Source: Microcoleus sp. FACHB-61
Lineage (GTDB): Bacteria > Cyanobacteriota > Cyanobacteriia > Cyanobacteriales > Microcoleaceae
Reading direction: 5' to 3'
Length of the DNA: 64,000 bases
Assembly (NCBI GenBank): GCA_014695295.1
Contig: JACJNY010000077.1
Coordinates: 1-64,000 of the forward strand
Made by a program: the position numbers and the translations under genes. The notes beneath the pieces were generated by a model that saw only the letters and a list, made by a program, of their open reading frames with translations, did not search any database and had not been told where the DNA came from. Positions 37,234-46,414 of the stretch are shown here, in pieces. Within the stretch, counting starts at the first letter, position 1. The number at the start of each line of letters is the position of its first letter.

Positions 37234-37440
37234 ATGCAATCAACAACTCTGGAACAACTATCTGCTGCCAATGCCGAAGCCATCCTAAAATACCTTCCAG
37301 AACGAATTCGTGCCGCCCTCATCGCCCGTGCTGCGGAAATTGAATATCCGATCGAAATTGTTGTGGAAATGGCAATTGCTAATTTCCTCGATAGCGAAGC
37401 ACTTGGTTTTGCCGATTGCAAACCGGGGCGTGGCAACTAA
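37234..37440 (+). CDS. Small unknown protein, tandem paralogue A
   Basis: I do not recognise this 68-residue protein. The pattern YLPERIRAALIARAAE, then VVEMAIANFLDSEALGFADC, is shared with the next gene (YLPDYIKAALLSKPTE, AAIEMAISSFLDEESFSFEDC). Two helices separated by a short linker suggest a small dimerising or DNA-contacting protein, but no known fold is clear. The gene begins four bases after the GIY-YIG gene, so the two are probably cotranscribed. Confidence 0.6.
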   Translation: MQSTTLEQLSAANAEAILKYLPERIRAALIARAAEIEYPIEIVVEMAIANFLDSEALGFADCKPGRGN

Positions 37441-37467
37441 AGAGTCGGAATTTGAAATCAGAGAATC

Positions 37468-37686
37468 ATGACTCAAACTATCGCCACGCAACACCTTTCT
37501 GCAGAAGCTATTCATCAGTTGGTCGATTATTTGCCTGACTACATAAAAGCTGCCCTATTGTCCAAGCCCACTGAACTTAACTGTTCTCTCGAAGCCGCGA
37601 TCGAAATGGCAATATCGAGCTTTTTAGATGAAGAATCCTTTAGCTTTGAGGATTGTCTGCTGGCTAAACGCTTGAAAGATAAGTAA
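37468..37686 (+). CDS. Small unknown protein, tandem paralogue B
   Basis: This 72-residue protein is a diverged copy of the preceding gene, 27 bp away. Both keep the LSA-A...YLP...I-AAL block and an EMAI-x-x-FLD...F-x-DC block ending near the C-terminus. The conserved Cys near the end is notable. It differs by a charged tail (AKRLKDK). Function is unknown. Retention of two copies beside a nuclease-fold gene suggests a shared role. Confidence 0.6.
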   Translation: MTQTIATQHLSAEAIHQLVDYLPDYIKAALLSKPTELNCSLEAAIEMAISSFLDEESFSFEDCLLAKRLKDK

Positions 37687-37716
37687 GCCTAACTAAAAAA
37701 CCCCAATACCCACATA

Positions 37717-37739
37717 CCCGACTTCTTCAATAAGTCGGG
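37717..37739. terminator. Hairpin after the tandem small genes
   Basis: A perfect 8-bp inverted repeat CCCGACTT (37717-37724) and AAGTCGGG (37732-37739) with a 7-base loop lies 31 bp after paralogue B. There is no strong T-run on the plus strand, so intrinsic termination would be weak. It also resembles a dispersed element of Oscillatoriales genomes (from memory). Confidence 0.45.
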
Positions 37740-37796
37740 GATCTAAAAGAAGAACGTTTTACTAGATTATGCCGATCGGCAAAAGGAATAAAAATC

Positions 37797-38036
37797 GTGG
37801 AAAAAGAATTTACAATCGGTCAAAAAGTCCGAGTTGTGGCGATGCCGCCTTACGTCAAAACTGCCGAACCGATGCCGATGCTGCGGCCTGCGAATGTCAT
37901 TGCGATTGGCGCTGAAGGTGTTGTGATCGATCGGCGTCCCGGCAATTATTGGGGCATTCGCTTTGAAAAAGGTGCTTTTCTGTTAGACAGTCAGTACATT
38001 GAAGCGGCGGAAACTACTGTAGAAGGTAATGGGTAA
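37797..38036 (+). CDS. sipA: Regulatory protein SipA (DUF3148)
   Basis: SipA is a small SH3-like protein that binds and stimulates the histidine kinase NblS (Hik33) in cyanobacterial light and nutrient stress signalling. The 79-residue protein starts at GTG 37797. The family core is plain: FTIGQKVRVVAMPPYVKTAE, then PMPMLRP and RRPGNYWGIRFEKGAFLLD. It has no clear operon partner; the next gene is convergent. Confidence 0.88.
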   Translation: MEKEFTIGQKVRVVAMPPYVKTAEPMPMLRPANVIAIGAEGVVIDRRPGNYWGIRFEKGAFLLDSQYIEAAETTVEGNG

Positions 38037-38180
38037 TCCGTAATGGGTAATCGGGAATGGGGAATTGATATCGCAACTTAAAATCTCCCTTTTCCTTCTC
38101 TCTTTTCCTTCTTCTCTCAAAATCCCTCCGTTAAATCCGTTGTTAAATCCGTTCTACAATCGATTGCCCACCTTCCCTCT

Positions 38181-41100
38181 TCAAGAAGCCAGCTTCGCCT
38201 CAAAAGCCAAAGAATTAACTGTAAAATCACCCAAAACTTCCGCAAAGCTAGGAGACGTGAAGTTACAAGGTTGAGGCTTTCCCAAGTAATAACCTTGAGC
38301 GTAATCTACCCCAAGTTCACTTAATTTATCCATAATTGTTTTATTTTCCACATACTCAGCAATAGTTTTAATTCCCATGACGTGAGCAATTTTTGTAATA
38401 GCTTCCACCATTGCGATATCAATAGGATTGTCGGCAATATTCTTAATAAAATTGCCGTCAATTTTGAGATAATCAACCGGCAAGCTTTTCAGGTAAGCAA
38501 AGGAAGACATCCCGCTGCCGAAGTCGTCCAAGGCAAACTGGCAGCCTAGTTCCTTGAGTTGCCAAATCAAGCTGGCTGCCTTGCTGAGATTAGCGATAGC
38601 CACGGTTTCTGTAATTTCAAAACAAATTATTGCCGGCGGTATTTGATGGATGGAAAACTGCTCCTGAATAAACTCGATAAACTTTTCTTCGTTGAGGCTG
38701 TCGCCAGAAAGGTTGATTGAATAAAGGCTGGGATATTTGCCCAATGAGGATTGCGGATTAGACAAAAGAGAGCAAGCAGGTAAGGTAACTATTTTATCGC
38801 TGTCTACCCCCGGGTTTTGGACTAATAAATTTGCCGTGAAAATTTTAGATAAATTGCTAAATAAAGTGCGAATTACCCAGCGGTCGATCGCGTGCATCAA
38901 GTTGTAGCGTTCTGCAGCCGGAATAAACGCCATCGGCGACACCAACTGACCGCTTTCAAGCTGGAGGCGGAGCAATATTTCGCAGTGGGTTCCGCTGCTT
39001 GGAGAGTTGAGCAAATGTACGATCGGCTGAGAGTACAAGCAAAAGCGATTTTCTTCTAAAGCTTGATTAATTTGCACCACCCACTGGGTTTCGCCGTGCT
39101 GTTTGATTAATTCTCGATCGCCTGCTTGATAAACCTGCACCCGGTTGCGGCCTTTATTTTTAGCAGCGTAGCAGGCAATATCGGCCGCGCTCAAAATCGC
39201 AGATGTCGATGCTGTTTTGGGATTAATTGCTACCAAACCGATACTGACGCCGATCGAAAAAGTTTTTTCCTGCCACCCAAACCGGAATCCCTGAATGCTT
39301 CGCAGCAGCGATTCTGCAACGTTCAATCCTCGTTCGACGGGACTGTTGTACAGGAGTACGGCAAACTCATCGCCGCCCAGACGCGCCAAAATATCGGTGT
39401 TGCGGATTTTGCTTTTAAATAGCTGGCTGACTTGGCGCAGCAGTTCGTCGCCTGCAGCGTGACCGGAAGTGTCGTTAACTATTTTGAAGCGATCGAGATC
39501 CAGGTAAAGCATAACGTGTTCTTGCCCGTAACCTTGAGCGCTGTGCAGGGCTTGTTCTAGCTGGTACTCAAATTCGCGGCGGTTGACTAATTGCGTCAGG
39601 GGGTCATGAGTTGCCTGCCAGGTGAGTTGCCGCGCTTGAGTTCGCACTTTGGTGACATCTCGGAACACAACGACGGCCCCGACAATTGCGCCGCTGCTGG
39701 CGTGGATGGGGGCGACGCAGTGGTCGATCGCAAATTCGCGGTTGTTGCGGGCAATCAGCAAGCTGTTGTGCCCGGGGTCAACAATCCGACCTTCGCACAA
39801 AGCGATTTCGGCGATATTTTCGGCCGGTCGCCGGGTAGTTTCGTCAACTATTCTCAGTACGCTGGCGAGGGGCAAACCTTTAGCTTCCCAGGTAGACCAA
39901 CCCGTGAGTTTTTCGGCAACTGGATTAAGGGTGGAAATGCAGCCGCAGGCGTCAGTAGCGATTACGGCATCGCCGATCGATTGTAGAGTAACCTGAGCGA
40001 GTTCTTTTTCTTCAAAAAATGCTTTTTCCATGCGCTTGCGATCGCTAATATCCCGCTGCACCGATACCCAGTGGGTAACGTTCCCGGATGTGTCGGCAAT
40101 GGGTACGCTGTTGAGTTCCACCCAATAAGTTGAACCGTCTTTGCGGTAGTTAATCAATTCCAAGCGTAGGGGTTCTCGGCGAGAGAAAGCACGGCGAATT
40201 TTAGCGGCTTGGGTCGGGTCGCTTTCTGGGCCGCGCAAGCAACTGGGGGTTTGTCCGATGATTTCTTCGGGTAGGTAGCCCGTCATTTGGGTAAAAGCTT
40301 CGTTGGCATAGATGATGCAGGGATCGGACATATCGCTGTGTCCCGCATCCATAATTACGATCGCGTCATTAGCGTTAACTACGGCAGATTCTAGCAGTTG
40401 CAGCCGCACCTCGGTCTGCACGCGGGTAGCGATTTCGCTTTCTAGTGTGGCGTTAGTCAAGCTGAGTGATGCGATCGCTTTTTGCAATTCGCTAGTCCTT
40501 TCTGCCACTGAATCGTAGAGAATATCAATTGCCCCGGACATTTCCATCGGGTCAAGTACGCGCAGTAAGTTGCTTTGAGTGACTATTCCCAGGAGCTCTC
40601 CTCGTTCCCCCGTTACTACTAACCTGCGGACTAAACGCTGCTGCATTTCCTGATGGGCTACCCACAGCGAGTCTTCTTGCTTGAGACTAAATAAGGGGTT
40701 ACTCATCACAGTTTGGGCGATCGTTTGCGACAAATCTATATCTAAAGCTTGAAATTCCACGATATCCCGTTCTGTGACGATACCTACTGGAATTGGGAAC
40801 GGTAAATTCATCGATAATTCTGTTGATTCAGTAATTACCACGCAGCTAACGCGGTGCTGCGCCATCAACTCGGCTAAACTCCTAACAGACGCGGATCGAG
40901 GCGCTTGAATGACTTGTGCGGTCATTACTTCTTTGACGCTGCGCATTTTTAAGATATTTGCGGGTTGCAGCATGGCTTGGCGAATGCTTTCCGGGGTAAT
41001 TACTCCTAAGAGTTGACCCTGACTGTCCAATATTGGCAAATGGTTAATTCTTCGTTGTCGCAACAGAATTAGGGCGCTAAAAATGTCTTGAGTCTCGGAT

Positions 41101-41507
41101 TTTGTCAGAGTTGCTGTTGGCTGCCTCATGACTTCTTCGATGGTGACACCTTTTAAGTTTTTGCCCGAGGCAATCAAATCGACAAGATCCCTATCCGTGA
41201 AGATTCCTTGCAATTGAGAATTTTGAACAGAGTGCGAGGAGAATTTTTCGAGAGATTTTTCCACGACAAAGACGCAGATACCTGTCGCGTCTCTGAACGC
41301 GCTTGATGTGGGGGGATTTGCGATTTCTGTTAGTTGCTGGTAGATATCAGTTGGTGGAATGTCTGTGTTTAGAGAGCAACTTGGGCGCCGTTGGCCCATT
41401 AGGGTAATTACTTCTGCTAGTGGGGTATCGGGCGCAACTGTCAAGGGGTAGCGGTCAATTACTTGATCTAAGGTTGGGAGATACTTGGAGGAATCGTTTT
41501 TGAGCAT
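38181..41507 (-). CDS. CBS-CBS-PAS-PAS-GGDEF-EAL signalling protein
   Basis: A cytoplasmic cyclic-di-GMP signalling protein. From ATG 41507 it has about 1108 residues (starts at 41546 and GTG 41573 are also possible). Order: two CBS pairs (residues about 10-330, binding adenine nucleotides in other proteins), a short coiled coil, two PAS domains (GYLPEEIIGQTPSCLRG typical of PAS; second near LTGWSTWEAKGL), GGDEF with an intact RLGGDEF site, then an EAL domain. The EAL motif itself reads E-I-L-L-R, while DDFGSGMSSFAYLK and the KIDG motif are intact. It is probably a diguanylate cyclase with possible phosphodiesterase activity. Confidence 0.9.
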   Translation of the reverse strand: MLKNDSSKYLPTLDQVIDRYPLTVAPDTPLAEVITLMGQRRPSCSLNTDIPPTDIYQQLTEIANPPTSSAFRDATGICVFVVEKSLEKFSSHSVQNSQLQGIFTDRDLVDLIASGKNLKGVTIEEVMRQPTATLTKSETQDIFSALILLRQRRINHLPILDSQGQLLGVITPESIRQAMLQPANILKMRSVKEVMTAQVIQAPRSASVRSLAELMAQHRVSCVVITESTELSMNLPFPIPVGIVTERDIVEFQALDIDLSQTIAQTVMSNPLFSLKQEDSLWVAHQEMQQRLVRRLVVTGERGELLGIVTQSNLLRVLDPMEMSGAIDILYDSVAERTSELQKAIASLSLTNATLESEIATRVQTEVRLQLLESAVVNANDAIVIMDAGHSDMSDPCIIYANEAFTQMTGYLPEEIIGQTPSCLRGPESDPTQAAKIRRAFSRREPLRLELINYRKDGSTYWVELNSVPIADTSGNVTHWVSVQRDISDRKRMEKAFFEEKELAQVTLQSIGDAVIATDACGCISTLNPVAEKLTGWSTWEAKGLPLASVLRIVDETTRRPAENIAEIALCEGRIVDPGHNSLLIARNNREFAIDHCVAPIHASSGAIVGAVVVFRDVTKVRTQARQLTWQATHDPLTQLVNRREFEYQLEQALHSAQGYGQEHVMLYLDLDRFKIVNDTSGHAAGDELLRQVSQLFKSKIRNTDILARLGGDEFAVLLYNSPVERGLNVAESLLRSIQGFRFGWQEKTFSIGVSIGLVAINPKTASTSAILSAADIACYAAKNKGRNRVQVYQAGDRELIKQHGETQWVVQINQALEENRFCLYSQPIVHLLNSPSSGTHCEILLRLQLESGQLVSPMAFIPAAERYNLMHAIDRWVIRTLFSNLSKIFTANLLVQNPGVDSDKIVTLPACSLLSNPQSSLGKYPSLYSINLSGDSLNEEKFIEFIQEQFSIHQIPPAIICFEITETVAIANLSKAASLIWQLKELGCQFALDDFGSGMSSFAYLKSLPVDYLKIDGNFIKNIADNPIDIAMVEAITKIAHVMGIKTIAEYVENKTIMDKLSELGVDYAQGYYLGKPQPCNFTSPSFAEVLGDFTVNSLAFEAKLAS

Positions 41508-42075
41508 ATTTAATTTAGTTTTGCGATCGGCTGGACTCTGCGACATTCCAAAAAAGTGCTGCTTTCCAAGCACTAGGTGGATTTTTACTGCGCTGCTGAG
41601 ACCAAATTAAAATTTATTGTTAAAAATGCACCCGAGCTTGGGCCGGGGATCGGGCCCGTGACAGATCTCTGTCTACCTATAAAGTTATAAGCTTATCTTT
41701 ATTTTAAATTAAATTTTCTGTCTCGTGACACTTTTATTAAAAACAATGTATTTTTTATGAACTTTTTGCGATAAAATCACCGCTAAAATCATCCATCGCA
41801 TTGCTCCTCATCTCCATCTTCAGAAAGACGCATCTGTTGGCTATCGTAGCTAACCTAGAAAAGGTTACTACAAAAAGGCACTGTATTAAGTTCGGCAGTG
41901 TTAAGTTTTGCGAAATTAAGTTTTGCGAGCTTTTCGAGACCATATATGCGTTGTGGAGGGCAATCGATGTCACAGCCAAGCTGTGAATTCGATCGCAACT
42001 TGCGAAAACAACCGTGGTACGATTGTAGATATCAAGACAAGAACTTGAATACAGAGTCTGTGAGGAAAAGAGATT
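41508..42075. other. Divergent intergenic region, GGDEF-EAL gene to pentapeptide gene
   Basis: No convincing gene. A short GC-rich inverted repeat, GGGCC and GGGCCC around 41640-41657, lies upstream of the GGDEF-EAL gene. A direct repeat TTAAGTTTTGCGA occurs at about 41909 and 41923. Promoters for both flanking genes must lie here, but I see no strong match. A minus-strand frame at 41755-42087 overlaps the pentapeptide start and is taken as chance. Confidence 0.5.
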
Positions 42076-42516
42076 ATGAAACGCCATCTATTAGCCGCTA
42101 CTTTTTTAATTACCCCCCTACTGTTGGCCGGCCCGGCTCGGGCTGAAAACCCCCTTCACGTCAAACAGTTATTGTCAACCGGCCAGTGTTTCCAGTGCGA
42201 CTTGGCCGGAGCAGATTTAACGGGAGCTCATTTAATTGGTGCTGACTTGAGAGAAGCAAATTTACGAGGAGCAAACCTATCTCATGCCAACCTCGAAGGC
42301 GCTGACTTGACGAATGCTAACTTGACGGGTGCTAACTTAACCGCAGTTTTCCTGACTAATGCCAGTTTAAATTACGCAGACCTCGATCGGGCAAATCTGA
42401 CCGCGGCCATCATTAACACCGCTGACGTATCCGGCGCCTCAATGGAAGATATGAGAATCACTGATGCCAAAATCTACAATACCCAAATCGGCGTTGGCGG
42501 CAGCTACGACCAGTAA
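42076..42516 (+). CDS. Secreted pentapeptide-repeat protein
   Basis: The 146-residue precursor has a signal peptide (MKRHLLAATFLITPLLLAG, cleavage likely after Ala-Arg-Ala at 23). The mature part holds about 15 A(D/N)Lxx pentapeptides (GADLTGAHLIGADLREANLR and so on, residues 44-125), which form a right-handed quadrilateral helix. A conserved GQCFQCDLAGADL start with two cysteines is common in such cyanobacterial proteins. It is probably lumenal or periplasmic. Function is unknown. A strong hairpin terminator follows. Confidence 0.85.
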   Translation: MKRHLLAATFLITPLLLAGPARAENPLHVKQLLSTGQCFQCDLAGADLTGAHLIGADLREANLRGANLSHANLEGADLTNANLTGANLTAVFLTNASLNYADLDRANLTAAIINTADVSGASMEDMRITDAKIYNTQIGVGGSYDQ

Positions 42517-42553
42517 ATTCCTTAAAAGAATGGAAAACGCCAATTTTCAGTTT

Positions 42554-42587
42554 AAAAACCCGGTTTCTCCCCAGAAACCGGGTTTTT
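42554..42587 (+). terminator. Strong hairpin terminator, member of dispersed repeat family
   Basis: A perfect 15-bp stem, AAAAACCCGGTTTCT (42554-42568) and AGAAACCGGGTTTTT (42573-42587), with a CCCC loop, follows the pentapeptide gene by 37 bp. The T-rich end gives a classical intrinsic terminator. The core AACCCGGTTTCT is the same as in the dispersed repeats at 32928, 34396, 47851 and 49183. Confidence 0.85.
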
Positions 42588-42668
42588 AGTCTTTTTGTAG
42601 CGTGCCTCGGAGCCTCACACTTTCTCTAGTATTTCAAGCGAACAATCTGACGCACCCTACCACTACCC

Positions 42669-44213
42669 CTAAAAACCCAAATCAACCGCAATTCGGTGCG
42701 CGCAAGCAAACCCAGAAAACGCCACCGCATTTAAACCCTGTCCGGGAAACGTACTGTCACCCACACAATACAAACCAGGCATAGAAGTTCGATTAAACGG
42801 CATTCCCAGCAAACCCATTAGCTTCTGTCGGGGAATCGGCCCGTAAGTTCCGTCTTCGCGCCCCAAAAAGCGGCGGTGAGAGCGCGCCGTCCCAACTTCC
42901 ATATAATCCAAACCGGCATCTAAACCGGGAAAAATCTTTTCTAATCTTTCAATGATTCTCCCTCCAGCCTCTTCCTTTTTATCCTCGTATTCCTGCTGCG
43001 AAAGTCCTTCCCACTCTTCCATCCAACTCGACGTAAAAGCGTGAACGATGTGATATCCTGCGGGAGCTAAATCCGGGTCTAGGACGGTCGGAATTGACAC
43101 CAAAACAGTTCCCTCCGGCGCTTCCATTTTGTCCCAATCTTCTAACAAAATGTGGTGGCAGGCACTACCAGCAGGGATTACGCCTGCTTCCACTCCCAAA
43201 TGCAAACTCAAGAAGCTGGGGGCTTTTTGATAGCGCTGCTGCCATTTCTTTTCGCTAGCGGGCATCTCTTCAGCGGGCAGCAATTTCTCAAAAGTATCCC
43301 ACCGCGTGGCGTTAGAAACTATCCGCTTTGCCCGGTAAACTTCGCCGGTTGCTAGTTCGACTCCGACAGCGCGGCCTTTTTCTGTGATAATTTTTTTCGC
43401 CTTAGCTTTGTATTGAATTTTCCCGCCGCATTTTTCTAATCCTTCGACTAATTTTTGGGCAATTTGACCGACTCCGCCTTTGGGATAATTTATGCCGCCG
43501 TAATGTCTGTCGGAAAATACCATTCCGGCGTTAATCATCGGCGTCAAGTCTGCGGGTACTACAGACCAGTAGTAGCATTCCATGTCGATAAATTTCAGCA
43601 AAGTAGGGTCTTTTATGTAGCGCCGCGCAATGTCGCCAGTATTTTGAGGCAGATATTTTACTAATCCCAAACAGGCTAAAGGATTCTGAAAAAAGACTCG
43701 AACCAGATATCCGGGTTCTTCTAGGGATAGCAATTCCATCCCGTTGAGGCAGTTGAAGACGTTCCAGCATTCGCCGTAAAATTTGTGGATTCCTTGGCGT
43801 TCGTGAGGGAACCTGTCTGTTAACTCTTGCAAGTATTTGTCATAAGCCTGGGGAACTTCAAGTTCCAAGCCGCTGGGTAAGTGATAGTGAAGCTGTACGG
43901 GGTCGGGAATCGTTTCTAAGGTGACGTTGACTGCTTTGAGGGCGCGGGTGAGGAGGTTGGTGGTGCCGCGCTGTCCGAAGCCAAAAATCATGGAGGCGCC
44001 GACATCAAATCTGTAGCCTTCTCGATCGAAATATCCAGCGCTACCCCCCGGAATTGTATAGCTTTCGAGCACTAAAACTTTGGCTTTCTTAGCGGCTAGC
44101 TGGGTGGCTGTCACGAGTCCACCAATGCCGGAACCGATGACAATCACATCAAATTCTTGCTGTGAAGGGCGGGAGCTGGGAGAAAATAACTGGGATTGGG
44201 TAGGAGCTGACAT
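42669..44213 (-). CDS. crtH: Carotenoid isomerase (CrtISO/CrtH)
   Basis: Converts poly-cis lycopene (prolycopene) to all-trans lycopene using a reduced flavin, in the carotenoid pathway after ZDS. The 514-residue protein has an N-terminal FAD Rossmann motif ([20 protein letters not shown], about 25-44), the [15 protein letters not shown] block, and the C-terminal FAD-binding [23 protein letters not shown] typical of the CrtI/CrtISO family ([11 protein letters not shown] shown). The closeness to plant CrtISO rather than CrtI desaturases is by recall. Confidence 0.9.
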   Translation of the reverse strand: MSAPTQSQLFSPSSRPSQQEFDVIVIGSGIGGLVTATQLAAKKAKVLVLESYTIPGGSAGYFDREGYRFDVGASMIFGFGQRGTTNLLTRALKAVNVTLETIPDPVQLHYHLPSGLELEVPQAYDKYLQELTDRFPHERQGIHKFYGECWNVFNCLNGMELLSLEEPGYLVRVFFQNPLACLGLVKYLPQNTGDIARRYIKDPTLLKFIDMECYYWSVVPADLTPMINAGMVFSDRHYGGINYPKGGVGQIAQKLVEGLEKCGGKIQYKAKAKKIITEKGRAVGVELATGEVYRAKRIVSNATRWDTFEKLLPAEEMPASEKKWQQRYQKAPSFLSLHLGVEAGVIPAGSACHHILLEDWDKMEAPEGTVLVSIPTVLDPDLAPAGYHIVHAFTSSWMEEWEGLSQQEYEDKKEEAGGRIIERLEKIFPGLDAGLDYMEVGTARSHRRFLGREDGTYGPIPRQKLMGLLGMPFNRTSMPGLYCVGDSTFPGQGLNAVAFSGFACAHRIAVDLGF

Positions 44214-44784
44214 TAGGTTAAAAATCTTAATATTTCTATGATTTTACAGTCGATCGCCCTCCCTGAACTGTTGCCTCTGCTATTTTCCCTTTGCATATCT
44301 AGCCTTCTGCCTTTTTCCCTCTTCCCTATTCACCCTTGACTTCTTGCGACTTCCCTCGCACTTCTTCCTTCTTCTTTTCCCAAAAAAAAATGCGGGAACA
44401 GTCTACCATTGCCGACTGCCCCCGTCTGCCGATCCTTTGAGAGGAGAACACTGAAAATTACTATAGCCTTGTTGCTAATTAATGTCAATACTATTAGAAA
44501 AATATTTCAATAAGCTCATGAAGGTCGATCGGCGAATGGGTTCTAACGGACGGCTTGTGGTTGTCGCAATAGTCCGGCAGCCCGGCAGTCCGGCGGAGGT
44601 TTGAACCCGCGACGGCAATCTTGAAAATGGTGCAAGATGTCGATTCTCACTCTCTGGCTTGTATGCGCCCTCAAGGATGTGATAAGTTGCAGAGAGCGAT
44701 CGATCGCCCGTTGGCGAAGCCCTGGAAGAGGCTTGACCGCACCGCATAAAATCCTTCAAACCTAGCAATCTCCCCAAATTTCTA
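44214..44784. other. Divergent intergenic region, crtH to upp
   Basis: No gene is seen. Polypyrimidine repeats (CTTCTTCCTTCTTC-like) lie at 44320-44380. At 44560-44625 a GC-rich segment contains two CCGGCAG words and GGTTTGAACCCGCGAC, which looks like a tRNA T-arm but cannot be folded into a complete tRNA. The crtH and upp promoters must lie in the first and last parts respectively. Confidence 0.5.
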
Positions 44785-45435
44785 ATGTCCCTGCAACTGC
44801 GCGTTTACGTTCCTCCGCATCCGTTAATTAAACACTGGCTGGCTGTTGCCCGCGACGCCGCCACCCCCTCGGTACTTTTTCGTTCTGCAATGACAGAATT
44901 GGGAAGGTGGCTGGCTTACGAGGCAATTAGAGAGTGGCTGCCGACAGTGGAAACAACGGTGCAGACGCCTTTGGCAGAATGTCCGGCGGCTTTTATCAAC
45001 CCGGAAGCTCCGTTAGTTGTGGTACCGATTTTGCGGGCGGGTTTGGCGCTGCTCGAAGGAATTCAGACGGTTGTGCCGCTGGCGTCGGTTTACCACCTCG
45101 GCATGGCAAGAAATGAGGAGACGCTGGAACCGACTTGTTATTTGAACAAATTGCCGGCGCAGTTTATCCCGGAAACGCGGGTGATAATTAGCGAGCCGAT
45201 GCTGGCGACTGGCGGCACGATTGTGGCGACAATGCAGGAATTGACGAAGCGGGGAATTGACCCGAGCTTGATTCGGATTATCTCTGTGGTGGCTGCTCCT
45301 CCGGCTTTGAAGAGGCTGAGTGCAGAGTACCCGAGTTTGATTATTTACACGGCAACGATCGACGAAATGCTGAACGAACAGGGCTTTATTGTACCTGGTT
45401 TGGGAGATGCGGGCGATCGAACTTACGGCACATGA
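44785..45435 (+). CDS. upp: Uracil phosphoribosyltransferase
   Basis: Salvages uracil with PRPP to make UMP. The 216-residue protein has the family N-terminus (HPLIKHWLAVARDAATPS), a middle VVVPILRAGLALLEGI, the PRPP-binding ISEPMLATGGTIVATM (about 133-148) and the uracil-contacting C-terminus (GFIVPGLGDAGDRTYGT). The length is normal for Upp. It is followed by repeat-rich sequence. No purine or pyrimidine operon partner is near. Confidence 0.95.
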   Translation: MSLQLRVYVPPHPLIKHWLAVARDAATPSVLFRSAMTELGRWLAYEAIREWLPTVETTVQTPLAECPAAFINPEAPLVVVPILRAGLALLEGIQTVVPLASVYHLGMARNEETLEPTCYLNKLPAQFIPETRVIISEPMLATGGTIVATMQELTKRGIDPSLIRIISVVAAPPALKRLSAEYPSLIIYTATIDEMLNEQGFIVPGLGDAGDRTYGT

Positions 45436-45882
45436 ACCAGTCAGTCAGTCAATTTTAGATTTTAGATTTTAGATTTTAGATTTTAGATCTTAGATTGACT
45501 CGACAGATAAATCTGGGGGCTTGTATGCGTCAGTCAATTTTAGATTTTAGATCTTAGATTGACTCGACAGATAACTCTCGGGCTTGTATCCATTTTTGGG
45601 TGCGGTAAGTTGTTCCAGGAATCAGTGGCTGAAATCTCCGGCGAAAAAGATGACCGAAAGCATCTAGGATACAAGCCCCCGAATTCATCCGTCCAGAAAT
45701 AAAAAACCTGTCTCCGATGAAACTTGCCCCCCGAATTTATCCGTGGGGTCAATGCTTCAATTCTTTAATCTAAAATCTAAAATCTAAAATCTAAAATCGA
45801 TTGACCCTGGTTTTGTAAAAGCAGGTACAGAGAAAGTTAGAATCAAAAGTACAAGTCAAAAATAAATAGCGTTTAGCACTCA
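45436..45882. repeat. Duplicated element with TTTTAGA heptamers after upp
   Basis: TTTTAGA heptamers (five at 45454-45490) lead into TCTTAGATTGACTCGACAGA, which is repeated about 68 bp later. Both copies continue to a GGGCTTGTAT sequence. The second is followed by CCATTTTTGGGTGCGG. The right end has AATCTAAA heptamers in the opposite orientation (45764-45798), so the whole unit is loosely an inverted repeat. A related element lies at 46722-46850. No gene is visible. Confidence 0.8.
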
Positions 45883-46356
45883 TTGCCCGTGAAACTTGAT
45901 TCTGTACCGCCAAGCTTGTCTGCTTCTGACTCAGTAAACCCCTATTACGATTTGTCGCAACAGGTACAAATACAACTAAAAGAGGCTTCGGAGATTTGTG
46001 CTGCTTTAACCCCGGAGCAGGCTGAAATTTCAGTGGGTGCAAATCCCGATATTTGTCAGGAAGAAAAGAAACTGAAGTCGAAGCAGTGGGCAATTTTTGC
46101 CTCTACTTTTGCAACTATATTTTTTGCTGAAATAGGAGACAAAACTCAGCTCGCAATTTTGCTGATGACGGCTGAATCTCGCAATCCTTGGATTGTGTTT
46201 GCCGGTGCGGGTTCGGCTTTAATAGCAACCAGTTTGCTGGGAGTTTTGCTGGGAAGGTGGCTGGCCAATCGGATTGCTCCGAGAACTTTGGAGAGAGCAG
46301 CCGGAGTGATTTTGCTGGCGATTTCGGCGGTTCTGCTGTGGGAAGTGCTGGGTTAA
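45883..46356 (+). CDS. GDT1/TMEM165 family half-size cation exporter, first subunit
   Basis: GDT1-family proteins export Mn2+ (and Ca2+) across membranes using ion gradients. This 157-residue protein starts at TTG 45883 (GTG 45889 is an alternative). It has a soluble N-terminus of about 65 residues, then three membrane helices. The family motif E-x-G-D-K-T appears as FAEIGDKTQLAILLM near residue 84. A full transporter has two such motifs, so this half must pair with the next gene, 58 bp downstream. Such half-size pairs act as Mn exporters in some filamentous cyanobacteria (from memory). Confidence 0.85.
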   Translation: MPVKLDSVPPSLSASDSVNPYYDLSQQVQIQLKEASEICAALTPEQAEISVGANPDICQEEKKLKSKQWAIFASTFATIFFAEIGDKTQLAILLMTAESRNPWIVFAGAGSALIATSLLGVLLGRWLANRIAPRTLERAAGVILLAISAVLLWEVLG

Positions 46357-46414
46357 TTGTCTGCCTGTCGGTAAGTCCTAGATTTCTACAATAGCTAACT
46401 AAGAACTAAAAAAC

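Noticed and set aside
41755..42087. 110-residue minus-strand frame upstream of the pentapeptide gene
   Set aside because: It overlaps the pentapeptide start codon, has biased composition (Ser, Asn, Leu) and no motif.
44560..44640. tRNA-like T-arm (GGTTTGAACCCGC) near upp
   Set aside because: The proposed T-stem does not pair properly, and no acceptor, D or anticodon arm can be built around it.
44475..44777. 100-residue minus-strand frame between crtH and upp
   Set aside because: It has no recognisable motif, covers a repeat-like GC-rich element and lies in the upp promoter region.
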